Assembly (NCBI GenBank): GCA_012103035.1
Contig: JAAVLL010000001.1
Location: forward strand, 1,338,501-1,402,500
DNA length: 64,000 nucleotides
Direction: 5' to 3'
Source of the DNA: Brucella oryzae
GTDB taxonomy: Bacteria > Pseudomonadota > Alphaproteobacteria > Rhizobiales > Rhizobiaceae
Made by a program: the position numbers and the translations under genes. The notes below the pieces were generated by a model. The model was not told the origin of the DNA, searched no databases, and was given only the letters and a program-made list of their open reading frames with translations. This document shows positions 41,528-53,047 of this stretch, in pieces (position 1 is the stretch's first letter; each line of letters begins with the position of its first letter).

Positions 41528-41545
41528 ATGACAGGACGATGACAG
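41528..41545 (-). promoter_or_regulatory. Pho box upstream of phnG
   Basis: Plus strand ATGACAG-gacg-ATGACAG, i.e. CTGTCAT-CGTC-CTGTCAT toward phnG: two exact copies of the PhoB 7-mer at 11-base period. A third, ATGACA, follows after 3 bases and overlaps the phnF start codon at 41549. PhoB binding would activate phnG-N and could block phnF initiation. Confidence 0.8.
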
Positions 41546-41548
41546 TTG

Positions 41549-42297
41549 ATGACAAAGACGAGACGAATTGAGAGAAACAGCGGCGTTGCCATCTGGCGGC
41601 AGATTGCCGACGAGATACGCGGCGAGATCAGGGCCGGGAAGCTTCAGTCCGGTGCTCGGATGCCTGCCGAGATGGAACTTGCCGACAGGTTTGGGGTCAA
41701 TCGCCATACGGTGCGCAGCGCCATTGCAGCACTCACGCAGGAAGGCGTGCTGCGTGCCGAACAAGGGCGCGGCACTTTCGTTGCCAATGCAAGGCGCCTC
41801 ACCTACCAGATCGGGCGGCGCACCCGCATTTCGCAATCGCTGGCTTCGCAGGTGCGGGATATGCGGGGATTTTGCTGGCTTCAGGTATCGAACCCGCCTC
41901 TCCGGATATTGCTCATGCGCTGGCGCTGCATCCCGGTGACGACGTGATCCGGCTTGAAACGATGCACAATGCCGATGGCTACTCCATTTCGATTGCGACC
42001 CACTGGATCGATGCCGCACGCTTTCCTTCCTTTGCGGAGGATTATGCGGAAAGCGGCTCGATCACGGCTGCGTTCAAAGCAGCCGGCATTGCCGATTACC
42101 TGCGAAAATCGACCGTCATATCGGCCCGTCATGCCGACCCGGAAGACCTTGGAAACCTGAAACTGTCTCCCGGCGCCATCGTGCTTACGGCGCGCGCGGT
42201 AAACATCGACACGGAAGGACGGCCGATCCAGTATTCGCTGACCCGTTTTTCGGCTGACAGGATGGAATTTTCTATCGAGAATGACGAAAACAGCTAA
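41549..42297 (+). CDS. phnF: GntR/HutC family regulator PhnF
   Basis: Transcription factor of the phosphonate cluster. Winged-helix N-terminus (WRQIADEIRGEIRAGKLQSGARMPAEMELADRFGVNRHTVRSAIAALTQEGVL), then a UTRA effector domain (LHPGDDVIRLETMHNADGYSISIATHWIDAARFPSF). One G is missing near 41866 (GGGGG read as GGGG); repaired it is 249 aa. Divergent from phnG. In other bacteria PhnF represses phosphonate genes; that role is inferred here. Confidence 0.9.
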
Positions 42298-42339
42298 AAA
42301 CATGATTCCTTCATTCACTGGCCACGGCGGAAAGTTTCG

Positions 42340-42753
42340 ATGACCATCACTATTTTCCATAATCCGAAATGCGGTACTTCACGCAATACGCTGGCGATGA
42401 TCCGCGCCAGCGGTGAAGAACCTGTCATAGTCGAATATGTGCAGACCCCACCCACGCGCGAACGCCTGGTCGGTTTGCTGGCCGCAATGAATCTGACGCC
42501 GCGCGAGCTGCTGCGTGAGAAAGGCACACCCTATGCCGAACTCGGGCTGTCCGATCCGAAATGGACCGATGACGAGCTGATCGATTTCATGATGGCTCAT
42601 CCGATTCTGATCAATCGGCCGATTGTCGAAACGCCGCGCGGCACCCGGCTGTGCCGTCCCTCCGAACTGGTTTTGCCGCTTCTGGAGAACCCGGTTGCTT
42701 CATTCACCAAAGAAGATGGCGAGCAGATTTCATCTGCGGACAAGTCGCGCTGA
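42340..42753 (+). CDS. arsC: Arsenate reductase (glutaredoxin-dependent) ArsC
   Basis: 137 aa, intact. TIFHNPKCGTSRNTLAMIR carries the catalytic Cys of the ArsC/Spx thioredoxin-like fold; the Arg ligands RPIVETPRGTRLCRPSE match the arsenate-binding RPI motif. It lies alone, 43 bases after phnF, without arsB or arsR beside it; it might be transcribed with phnF. The downstream terminator has been split by an insertion sequence. Confidence 0.9.
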   Translation: MTITIFHNPKCGTSRNTLAMIRASGEEPVIVEYVQTPPTRERLVGLLAAMNLTPRELLREKGTPYAELGLSDPKWTDDELIDFMMAHPILINRPIVETPRGTRLCRPSELVLPLLENPVASFTKEDGEQISSADKSR

Positions 42754-42820
42754 CAGAACCGGCGAAGTCGCAAGCCGACACTGCGCATTCAGCGGATTTA
42801 GAACTATGACCAATAGAAAA

Positions 42821-42839
42821 GGCGCTGTAAAACAGCGCC
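42821..42839. terminator. Terminator hairpin, left copy flanking the IS1182-family element
   Basis: GGCGCTGTAAAACAGCGCC, preceded by AAAA; an 8-bp stem with a 3-base loop. An identical 19-mer is at 44366-44384. It lies downstream of arsC; its T-tract side is replaced by the IS end. Confidence 0.85.
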
Positions 42840-44365
42840 TCAGGCTGCTGACAAACCCCTGGCTATGCCTGGGGTTTTGTGATTCATTGGGATATGTTGA
42901 AGAAACCAGCCGCCGCACAGACCGCGCTCGAGATGGTGACACTCGATCAACTGGTCCCCAAAGATCATCTGCTTCGCAAGATCGATGCGGTGATGGACTT
43001 CTCTTTCATCCATGATCGGGTTGCTGGGCTTTATTGCCCCGACAACGGCCGTCCGCCGCTCGATCCGACCTTGATGTTCAAGGCGCTGTTCATCGGCTAC
43101 CTGTTCGGCGTGCGCTCGGAGCGTCAGCTGGTGCGTGAGATCGAGGTCAATGTCGCCTATCGCTGGTTCCTGCGCCTGAAGCTGAGCGATGCGGTGTTCG
43201 ACGCCTCGACACTGAGCCAGAACCGGCGGCGGCGCTTTAACGACACATCGGTCGCCCAGGACATTTTCGACCACATCGTTGAACAGGCGATCAGGCACGG
43301 ACTGGTCGATGGGACGGTGCTTTATACCGACAGCACACATCTGAAGGCCAATGCCAACAAGGGCAAATACGATCTCGCGATGATCGAGAAGTCGCGCGCC
43401 GACTACTGGGCTGCTCTCGACCGGGCAATCGATGTCGAGCGGGCGCTGCATGGTCAAAAGCCTCTGAGGGAGAAAGAGCGCGAACCGCGGGCGACGGAAA
43501 CCAAGGTGTCGCGCACCGATCCGGAAAGCGGCTATATGGTGCGCGACGGCAAGCCGAAGGGCTTCTACTATCTCGACCACCGCACGGTGGATGGAAAGCT
43601 CGCCATCATCACCGACATCCACGTCACACCGGCCAATGTGCATGACAGTCGCGTCTACCTCGACCGTCTGGATCGGCAGCGTCGACGCTTTGACTTCGCG
43701 GTTGGCGCGGTCGGGCTGGATGCCGGTTATGCGACAGCGGCCATTGCCCAGGGTTTGGAGGATCGCCATATCCTCGGCGTCACCGGCTACCGCACTCCGA
43801 CGCCGCCGCGGGACGGCATGATGCGCAAGTCGAAGTTCGCATTCGAAACCGATGCCGATGGCTATCGCTGCCCCGAGGGGCAATTGCTCACCTATGCCAC
43901 GACCGACCGCAACGGTTACAAGCATTATGTATCCGATCCGGCCATCTGCCGGACCTGCCCGCTGCGCGCATCCTGCACGTCCAACGCCAAGGCCATCCGC
44001 ACCATCACCCGGCATGTCTGGCAGGACGCCCGCCAACGCACTGACGCCCAGCGTCTCACAGTTTGGGGAAAAGCGATCTATAAGCGGCGCAAGGAAACGG
44101 TGGAGCGATCCTTTGCCGACGCCAAGCAGCTGCACGGCCACCGCTACGCCCGCTTTCGAGGCCTTGTCCGCGTCGCCTGCCAATGTCTGCTGCAGGCCGC
44201 AGCACAGAATATCAAGAAGATCGCAATGGCGCTGAACAAAGCGCCAGGGGCAGCCACCGCATGAGCGGCTGCGGCCACTTGCAACATCGCGCAAACGCTG
44301 TCGCAAAACGCGGCCCTCCTAAAAACAAAACCCGCCGAAAAATATCAACGGGTTTGTCAGCCTGA
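42840..44365 (+). mobile_element. IS1182-family insertion sequence, 1526 bp, inserted in a terminator
   Basis: Bounded by terminal inverted repeats: left end TCAGGCTGCTGACAAACCCC; right end, read on the minus strand, TCAGGCTGACAAACCC (a 3-base indel in the alignment). A single transposase ORF fills most of it. Both sides carry the same 19-bp hairpin, so a whole terminator stem-loop appears duplicated at insertion. Just inside the left end ACAAACCCC...GGGGTTTTGT can fold as a terminator-like hairpin that may shield the transposase gene from outside transcription. It lies between convergent arsC and ssb. Confidence 0.85.
42879..44264 (+). CDS. IS1182 family transposase
   Basis: 461 aa, intact DDE transposase. 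N-terminal LVPKDHLLRKIDAVMDFSFI and PPLDPTLMFKALFIGYLFGVRSERQLVREI are the IS5/IS1182-type helical domain; the DDE core shows LYTDSTHLKANANK (first Asp), VGAVGLDAGYATAAI (second Asp) and VERSFADAKQLHGHRYARFRG (Glu). A four-Cys-type motif C-(x2)-C...C in ICRTCPLRASCTSNAK is typical of the family. The GTG at 42879 has GGGG 6-9 bases upstream; ATG at 42894 is an alternative. An uninterrupted frame suggests recent activity. Confidence 0.92.
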   Translation: MIHWDMLKKPAAAQTALEMVTLDQLVPKDHLLRKIDAVMDFSFIHDRVAGLYCPDNGRPPLDPTLMFKALFIGYLFGVRSERQLVREIEVNVAYRWFLRLKLSDAVFDASTLSQNRRRRFNDTSVAQDIFDHIVEQAIRHGLVDGTVLYTDSTHLKANANKGKYDLAMIEKSRADYWAALDRAIDVERALHGQKPLREKEREPRATETKVSRTDPESGYMVRDGKPKGFYYLDHRTVDGKLAIITDIHVTPANVHDSRVYLDRLDRQRRRFDFAVGAVGLDAGYATAAIAQGLEDRHILGVTGYRTPTPPRDGMMRKSKFAFETDADGYRCPEGQLLTYATTDRNGYKHYVSDPAICRTCPLRASCTSNAKAIRTITRHVWQDARQRTDAQRLTVWGKAIYKRRKETVERSFADAKQLHGHRYARFRGLVRVACQCLLQAAAQNIKKIAMALNKAPGAATA

Positions 44366-44384
44366 GGCGCTGTAAAACAGCGCC
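44366..44384. terminator. Terminator hairpin, right copy (downstream of ssb)
   Basis: Second copy of GGCGCTGTAAAACAGCGCC, followed by TTATCGTATTTTTC. It lies 38 bases after the ssb stop and, joined with the left copy, restores a bidirectional terminator between arsC and ssb. Confidence 0.8.
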
Positions 44385-44422
44385 TTATCGTATTTTTCTT
44401 ATAGATTGGATTACACCGGTTC

Positions 44423-44941
44423 TCAGAATGGAATTTCGTCATCCAGATCGCGAGAGAATCCGCCGCCGCCGCTGCCACCGCCCTGATTGGATGGACCCGA
44501 CGAGCCGAAGTCACCGCCGCCGGAATAATCGGACATCTGGTTGCGATTGCCACCACCGCCGAACGAACGGCCTTCGCCGCCGCCTTCACCACGGCTGTCG
44601 AGCATCTGCAGTTCACCGCGGAACTTCTGCAGCACAACTTCCGTCGAGTAACGGTCATTGCCGTTCTGATCCTGCCACTTGCGGGTCTGGAGTGCGCCCT
44701 CGATATAAACCTTGGCACCCTTCTTCAGATATTGTTCCGCGACCTTGGCAAGGTTCTCATTGAAAATGACGACGCTGTGCCATTCGGTGCGGTCCTTGCG
44801 TTCGCCGGTCTGGCGGTCGCGCCAGCTTTCCGACGTTGCAATGCGCAGATTGGCAACCATGTCGCCGGAATTCAGGCGACGAATTTCCGGATCGGCACCA
44901 AGATTGCCGACCAGAATGACTTTGTTGACGCTACCAGCCAT
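44423..44941 (-). CDS. ssb: Single-stranded DNA-binding protein Ssb
   Basis: 172 aa, intact. OB fold: [76 protein letters not shown] Gly-rich flexible linker ([24 protein letters not shown]) precedes the acidic tip DLDDEIPF that recruits partner proteins. The start is the ATG at 44939-44941 (MAGSVNKV). Divergent from uvrA with an SOS box in between. Confidence 0.96.
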   Translation of the reverse strand: MAGSVNKVILVGNLGADPEIRRLNSGDMVANLRIATSESWRDRQTGERKDRTEWHSVVIFNENLAKVAEQYLKKGAKVYIEGALQTRKWQDQNGNDRYSTEVVLQKFRGELQMLDSRGEGGGEGRSFGGGGNRNQMSDYSGGGDFGSSGPSNQGGGSGGGGFSRDLDDEIPF

Positions 44942-45130
44942 CGAAAAATTACTCCGGGTCTTGCATGCACACTCTTTCCGTACGACTTCGCACAGACAAG
45001 AGGCACTTTCCAAATGAAAGATCAGGCGCAACGATGCGCCATCACCAGAAACTCTATCTTCACCTTACAGGACTGGCTCAACGCATGTTCAATCCGGGCC
45101 GGTGAATTCGTCAATGTCCACAGAGTTTAT

Positions 45131-45145
45131 GTTCTTGTTTTGTTC
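45131..45145. promoter_or_regulatory. SOS box (LexA site), ssb side
   Basis: GTTC-ttgtttt-GTTC, an exact match to the alphaproteobacterial LexA direct repeat GTTC-N7-GTTC, 190 bases upstream of ssb. Confidence 0.75.
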
Positions 45146-45223
45146 AAAATGCAACCTTCCGACACTAAAAGCCATGCGTTCGCCACAAATTTCAGAGGTT
45201 TTTGACCGTTTCCTGTGCTGAAA

Positions 45224-45259
45224 ATGCAGTTTGCGTCATTTCGGGGCCTAAAACTGCAT
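45224..45259. other. Inverted repeat in the ssb-uvrA intergenic region
   Basis: ATGCAGTTT (45224-45232) and AAACTGCAT (45251-45259): perfect 9-bp arms with an 18-base loop. No T-tract, so not a standard terminator. Confidence 0.5.
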
Positions 45260-45775
45260 CTGCCTTAATTTCAAAACGGCTCCACCCACCACCTCGTGGA
45301 AGATATTCACCCGCACTTCGGACGCTGGATCCGCTTCAAGGAAAAGCCCTGCCGCTCACTGTATCTTTGGCGCGCAGGGCTTGGGGTTCGAGCAATGCTC
45401 ATGTGTCGACATTAATTCGTCGGCAGGTCTTTTCGGATCACAAAGGCGCACAGCCATTTGCAGTCCGCGCAAATTCAAATTGTCGGCAATCGCACTTTCG
45501 ATCAACGAGGCATCATTCCTTGCGAAAAGATGCTGCCGCAACCGAAACGGATTGTGCTTTCATCCTTGTGAAAGCTAGGCAACGTAGTCAGGTGGACTCA
45601 TGCTCCTTTACCTCCCTACTGGGTCTTCCCGCCTCCTGCGGACCTCTTGCCGATGCCGTGTCATCCCACCGCGGCACCTCTCCGCTATCAGCGAGTAAAG
45701 GTAGTCTGCTCCTGTCAGGAGTGACAGTCAACGCTCTTGCGTTCACATTTCGTATCGCCTATCAGAAGGCTGGTT

Positions 45776-45790
45776 GTTCGATATTTGTTC
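45776..45790. promoter_or_regulatory. SOS box (LexA site), uvrA side
   Basis: GTTC-gatattt-GTTC, an exact GTTC-N7-GTTC, 137 bases upstream of the uvrA start. uvrA is a common LexA target in alphaproteobacteria. Confidence 0.8.
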
Positions 45791-45927
45791 TAATGATAAG
45801 AGTGCACCGATGAATGACCGGAGCCCCTTCTTATTGGAGGGTTTCACCCCATATTAGGTACCGGCGCGACGTGTTTCACCATTCGGCGCCCGTTTATCCA
45901 TGGCAATATGAGCAGGCAGGACGCGGA

Positions 45928-48848
45928 ATGAGCGATCAGAAATTCATTTCCATACGTGGCGCGCGCGAACACAATCTGAAAAATGTCGATCTCGATCTGC
46001 CTCGCGACAAGCTGATCGTGATGACGGGGCTTTCCGGCTCGGGAAAATCCTCGCTTGCCTTCGATACGATCTATGCGGAAGGCCAGCGCCGCTACGTCGA
46101 AAGCCTTTCAGCCTATGCGCGCCAGTTCCTCGAAATGATGCAGAAGCCGGATGTCGACCAGATCGACGGCCTGTCCCCGCCATTTCCATCGAACAGAAGA
46201 CGACAAGCCGCAATCCGCGTTCGACGGTCGGCACCGTCACCGAAATCTACGACTATATGCGCCTGCTCTTTGCGCGCGTGGGTGTGCCCTATTCGCCGGC
46301 GACCGGTCTTCCCATCGAAAGCCAGACAGTCAGCCAGATGGTTGATCGCGTCATGGCGCTGGAAGAAGGCACGCGCCTTTATATCCTCGCGCCCATCGTT
46401 CGTGGCCGCAAGGGCGAGTACAAGAAGAGCTGGCGGAACTTCAGAAGAAGGGCTTTCAGCGCGTCAAGGTGGACGGCACCTTCTATGAAATTGCTGATGT
46501 TCCAGCGCTCGACAAGAAATACAAGCACGATATCGATGTGGTGGTGGACCGCGTCGTGGTCCGTGCTGACCTTTCGACCCGCCTTGCCGACAGCCTTGAA
46601 ACCTGCCTCAAGCTTGCCGAAGGTCTGGCCGTTGCCGAATTTGCCGACAAGCCGCTGCCGCCAGAAGAAACGGCGGAAGGTGGTGCGGCCAACAAGTCGG
46701 CCAACGAGACGCATGAGCGGATTCTTTTCTCAGAAAAATTTGCCTGCCCGGTTTCCGGCTTCACCATTCCTGAAATCGAACCGCGCCTGTTCTCGTTCAA
46801 CAATCCGTTCGGCGCCTGCCCGACCTGTGACGGCCTCGGCACGCAGCAGGCCATCGATCCCAACCTCATCGTTCCCGACGAAACGGCGGCGCTGAAGGAC
46901 GGCGCGATTGCCCCTTGGGCGCGGTCTTCGTCGCCCTATTACAATCAGACGCTGGAAGCGCTTGGTAAAGCCTATGGCTTCAAGATTGGCGCAAAATGGG
47001 CCGATCTTTCGGAGGAAGCCCGACAAGCCATTCTTTATGGCACCAAGGGCAAGGAAATCACCTTCCAGTATGATGACGGCCTGCGCTCCTACCAGACGAC
47101 GAAGCCTTTTGAAGGCGTGATCCCCAATCTGGAGCGCCGCTGGAAGGAAACCGATTCGGCATGGTCGCGTGAAGATATCGAACGCTTCATGGCCTCAACG
47201 CCCTGCCCCGCCTGTAACGGCTATCGTTTGAAGCCGGAAGCGCTGGCGGTCAAGGTCGGCATGAAGCACATCGGCGAGATCACGGAAATGTCGATCCGCA
47301 AGGCCGACGCCTGGTTCCGCGACATCGATGGCAGCTTCAACGAAAAGCAGCGCGAGATTGCCGCCCGCATCCTCAAGGAAATCAGGGAGCGCCTGCAGTT
47401 CCTCAACGATGTTGGCCTCGACTATCTGACGCTGGCGCGCAATTCCGGCACCCTGTCGGGCGGCGAAAGCCAGCGCATTCGTTTGGCTTCGCAGATCGGC
47501 TCCGGCCTGACCGGGGTGCTTTACGTGCTGGATGAGCCGTCCATCGGCCTGCATCAGCGTGATAATGCGCGTCTCCTCGACACGCTGCGCCATCTGCGCG
47601 ATCTCGGCAATACGGTCATCGTGGTCGAGCACGATGAAGATGCGATCCTGACCGCCGACTATGTGGTCGATATCGGTCCGGCGGCTGGCGTCCATGGCGG
47701 CAAGATCATCGCTCAAGGGTCGCCGCAGGACGTAATGTCCAATGCGAACTCGCTGACCGGCAAATATCTGTCGGGTGCGATGGAAGTTGCCGTCCCGGCG
47801 GAACGCCGCAAGATTTCAAGTCCAAGCGCATTCGCGTGGTGGGCGCGCGCGGCAATAACCTGAAAAATGTCTCGGCGGATATTCCGCTTGGAACCTTCAC
47901 CGCCGTCACTGGCGTTTCAGGCGGCGGCAAATCCACCTTCCTGATCGAAACCCTGTTCAAGGCCGCCTCGCGCCGCATCATGGGTTCGCGTGAGCATCCG
48001 GCAGAGCATGACCGCATCGAGGGGCTGGAATTCCTCGACAAGGTGATCGACATCGACCAGTCGCCGATCGGCCGCACCCCGCGCTCCAACCCGGCAACCT
48101 ATACAGGCGCCTTCACGCCAATCCGCGACTGGTTCGCGGGCCTGCCGGAAGCCAAGGCACGCGGCTATCAGCCGGGCCGCTTCTCGTTCAACGTGAAGGG
48201 CGGGCGCTGCGAGGCCTGCCAGGGCGATGGCGTCATCAAGATCGAGATGCACTTCCTGCCGGATGTCTATGTCACTTGCGACGTTTGCCACGGCAAACGC
48301 TACAACCGCGAAACGCTGGAAGTCCTGTTCAAGGGCAAGTCCATCGCCGATGTGCTGGATATGACTGTCGAGGAAGGTGCGGAGTTCTTCTCTGCCGTGC
48401 CAGCGGTGCGCGACAAGATGGAAACGCTCGTCAAGGTGGGCCTCGGCTATATCAAGGTCGGCCAGCAGGCGACGACGCTTTCCGGCGGTGAAGCGCAGCG
48501 CGTGAAACTTGCCAGGAACTGTCGCGCCGCGCCACGGGCCGCACGCTCTATATTCTGGACGAACCCACTACTGGCCTGCACTTCCATGACGTAGCAAAAC
48601 TTTTGGAAGTGCTGCACGAACTGGTTGAACAGGGTAACACCGTCGTGGTGATCGAGCATAATCTGGAAGTCATCAAGACTGCCGACTGGGTGATCGATCT
48701 TGGACCGGAAGGCGGTGATGGTGGCGGCGAAATTGTCGCCGTGGGCCGTCCGGAAGACATTGTGAAGGAGAAGCGCTCCTACACCGGCCACTTCCTCAAG
48801 GAACTGCTCGAACGTCGCCCCAAGCGCAGTTCAGAGGCTGCTGAATAA
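45928..48848 (+). CDS. uvrA: Excinuclease ABC subunit A (UvrA)
   Basis: Damage-recognition ATPase of nucleotide excision repair. First Walker [34 protein letters not shown]; zinc modules CPVSGF, CPTCDG and [14 protein letters not shown]; second Walker [50 protein letters not shown]; signatures [12 protein letters not shown] and [12 protein letters not shown]. Four one-base deletions break it: near 46177, 46427, 47816 and 48513; repaired length is 974 aa. The ATG at 45928 follows a GGACGCGGA stretch. An SOS box lies 137 bases upstream. Confidence 0.95.
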
Positions 48849-48872
48849 AGCACCAGCAACGAGAATTATTGG

Positions 48873-48895
48873 AAGCCGGGCATGCTGCCCGGCTT
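48873..48895 (+). terminator. uvrA terminator
   Basis: AAGCCGGGCATGCTGCCCGGCTTT: GCCGGGC/GCCCGGC stem followed by TTTCTGTT, 24 bases after the uvrA stop. Confidence 0.85.
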
Positions 48896-49017
48896 TCTGT
48901 TATCGACAGGTTTTTGATGCGCCCATCGCATCTATTTAAAGTATTATATTCTATTGCGTTAAACGAATAAGTAGCATCATGATACACCTTAAACTTGCAT
49001 TACCAAGGTGATTCAGC

Positions 49018-49678
49018 ATGCCACTAGAGCGCATTCACTTGCATAAAATATTGAAATTATTGTTTTCATCGGCCCCTCAGAGGCGCTCCTTACTCTTGAG
49101 GACCTGCGGCTCGAAAGGGCTAAAGAGGAGGGTCGAGAGGCCAACGGTCCAGACTTCTATACTCCGTTCTGGTCCGATGTGCGGGCACACATATTTGGCG
49201 GAAACGATCTCCACGAGAGTACCGAAGGACGTATTATTGCCAATCCAAGAAGCAGAAAAGATTTATATCCCAAATTGAGAGATGGTTTTTGCGGTGGTGG
49301 ATAGAAAGGAGACGTTGGACGAATGAGCCATTTCGTCCCGGAAGGCACCTCAAATCCAGCTACACTTTTGCCGAACTGGGAGCGACAGTTAAGGTAGAAG
49401 GCGTTCTTTCAGTTCGCGATGCGCGAAGCGCTGAACATTTCATATATCCATATTTTGGTTCAGATCCGGCTCTATCGGACGAGGCTGCGAAACTTGGATT
49501 ATGGCTCTTAATACAAGCTCTGCCAGAAGTTTTGCCAACAGAAATTCGTATCCTAGACATAATACGCGGACAAACCTTTTCCGTTGATCGACTTCCATTG
49601 AGCGGAAACGAAGAGGCTAAATTTCAAGAACAATACAGGAAACTTATCGACGAGAGAAATGCGCTCCTCGCCGGCTAG
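49018..49678 (+). CDS. Orphan AT-rich hypothetical gene, frame-shifted
   Basis: Two or three frame segments read as one protein if short indels are repaired. Frame pieces: ALLTLEDLRLERAKEEGREANGPDFYTPFWSDV and HIFGGNDLHESTEGRIIANPRSRKDLYPKLRDGF, then after one T near 49291 LRWWIERRRWTNEPF and GATVKVEGVLSVRDARSAEHFIYPYFGSDPALSDEAAKLGLWLLIQALPE, ending at 49678. The first ATG (49018) needs a further repair near 49085. I do not recognise the family. Base composition is more AT-rich than its neighbours, which suggests acquired DNA. Confidence 0.45.
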
Positions 49679-49744
49679 GCCAAACTTGTCTCCGCGGATC
49701 GCACCTCAACATCTCGCGTCCGATATACTAATGTCTCATAAACG

Positions 49745-49768
49745 AAAAGCCCGGACAAGCCGGGCCTT
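49745..49768 (-). terminator. Terminator downstream of the HU gene
   Basis: AAAAGCCCGG-ACAAG-CCGGGCCTTC: 6-bp stem with A/T flanks, about 85 bases past the HU stop and also placed to end the orphan gene. Confidence 0.65.
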
Positions 49769-49854
49769 CTCGACAGCCATTCGCGATCATGCCGCGATGG
49801 CTGGGAATTTATCGTCACGATCCGTTCGAAGAGCTTTCGCCCTCCAGATCATGA

Positions 49855-50130
49855 TTAGCCGTTTACGGCGTCCTTCAGGCCCTTGCCAGCCGAGAACTTC
49901 GGCACGTTGCGAGCCGGAATAGCAACTTCCTTGCCGGTCGAAGGATTACGGCCGGTCGAGGCAGCGCGATGCGAAACGGAGAAAACGCCGAAGCCAGGCA
50001 GACGGACTTCTTCACCAGCCTTCAGGGCACCGGTGACAGCAGCGAGTACGGCGTCAACAGCAGTACCGGCATCAGCCTTCGTCAAACCGCCCTTTTCCGC
50101 AACTGCGGCAACCAATTCGTTCTTGTTCAT
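49855..50130 (-). CDS. hupB: DNA-binding protein HU
   Basis: 91 aa, intact histone-like protein that bends and compacts DNA. NKNELVAAVAEKGGLTKADAGTAVDAVL and LPGFGVFSVSHRAASTGRNPSTGKEVAIPARNVPKFSAGKGLKD are diagnostic (GFGxF and the RNP beta-arm). Two ATGs are in frame; AAAGGA lies about 7 bases before the second (50128-50130) and directly abuts the first, so the second is the better start. The gene follows lon on the same strand, which is the common order in rhizobia. Confidence 0.95.
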   Translation of the reverse strand: MNKNELVAAVAEKGGLTKADAGTAVDAVLAAVTGALKAGEEVRLPGFGVFSVSHRAASTGRNPSTGKEVAIPARNVPKFSAGKGLKDAVNG

Positions 50131-50224
50131 TGGCATTTCCTTTCTTTATCTACCGGAACGGATAACGTGACCGGATTGGTCGGAGTTTATTCAAATCGGT
50201 TCACAAACCAAGCCTGTCAACGTG

Positions 50225-50281
50225 AAAACCCCGGAAAACCGGGGTTAAACACAGAAATGCCGGGCAATTTGCCCGGCATTT
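50225..50281 (-). terminator. Tandem terminator hairpins downstream of lon
   Basis: Two perfect stems: AACCCCGG-AAAA-CCGGGGTT (50227-50246) and AAATGCCGGGCAA/TTGCCCGGCATTT (50255-50281), between lon and the HU gene. Confidence 0.85.
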
Positions 50282-50307
50282 GGATTGTTGGCCCTGATAA
50301 ACAGCTC

Positions 50308-52744
<2,437 letters not shown>

Positions 52745-53047
52745 AACTCAAGTCCTTTCTCAGGTCTTTCAACCTGACTGCCACATCCGCGCCCCCTTTC
52801 ATCACGAGGCAGGTCACGAATGTGCTTCGGTCCATACTTGGAGAGCCGAACCCGGCAATTCAATAGCCTGTAGCGGGATGGCTTTCATAGAATCGTCATC
52901 TATCCTGCGCTGTACCGTGATTTAGTACAACATCTAGTTAGGCTGTACCCTGGTTGCTGCGCCTGCAATACTGACAGGAACAGCCCTGCGCAAGTCTGCA
53001 CATGAAAAGGCCGCTTGCGCGGCCCTTTATGGATTGGCTGTTGCCGC
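52745..53047. other. clpX-lon intergenic region
   Basis: 303 bases. The clpX terminator lies at the right end (53005-53027). The rest should hold the lon promoter; I could not fix a heat-shock-type -35/-10 pair by eye. No ORF worth calling. Confidence 0.5.
53005..53027 (-). terminator. clpX terminator
   Basis: AAAAGGCCGC-TTGC-GCGGCCCTTT: GGCCGC/GCGGCC stem with A and T flanks, about 20 bases past the clpX stop. Confidence 0.8.

Larger units (their letters stand above)
44942..45927. other. Long ssb-uvrA intergenic region, no recognisable gene
   Basis: 986 bases. It holds two GTTC-N7-GTTC SOS boxes (45131-45145, 45776-45790), a 9-bp-arm hairpin (45224-45259), and a stretch at 45605-45727 with CCTTTAC/GTAAAGG arms and a CTGTCA-GGAG-TGACAG hairpin that is strongly pyrimidine-biased on the plus strand. 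A 203-codon frame (45202-45813) is open but its composition (many Ser, Arg, Cys) and lack of domain pattern argue against a protein. A structured or small RNA is possible; nothing here is identified. Confidence 0.5.

Noticed and set aside
42340-42753. An arsenic resistance island at arsC
   Set aside because: Only arsC is present; no arsR, arsB, arsH or acr3 gene lies nearby.
45202-45813. A 203-codon open frame upstream of uvrA
   Set aside because: Amino-acid composition is Ser/Arg/Cys-rich without domain pattern, there is no convincing ribosome-binding site, and it overlaps SOS-box and hairpin sequence. Kept only as part of the intergenic note.
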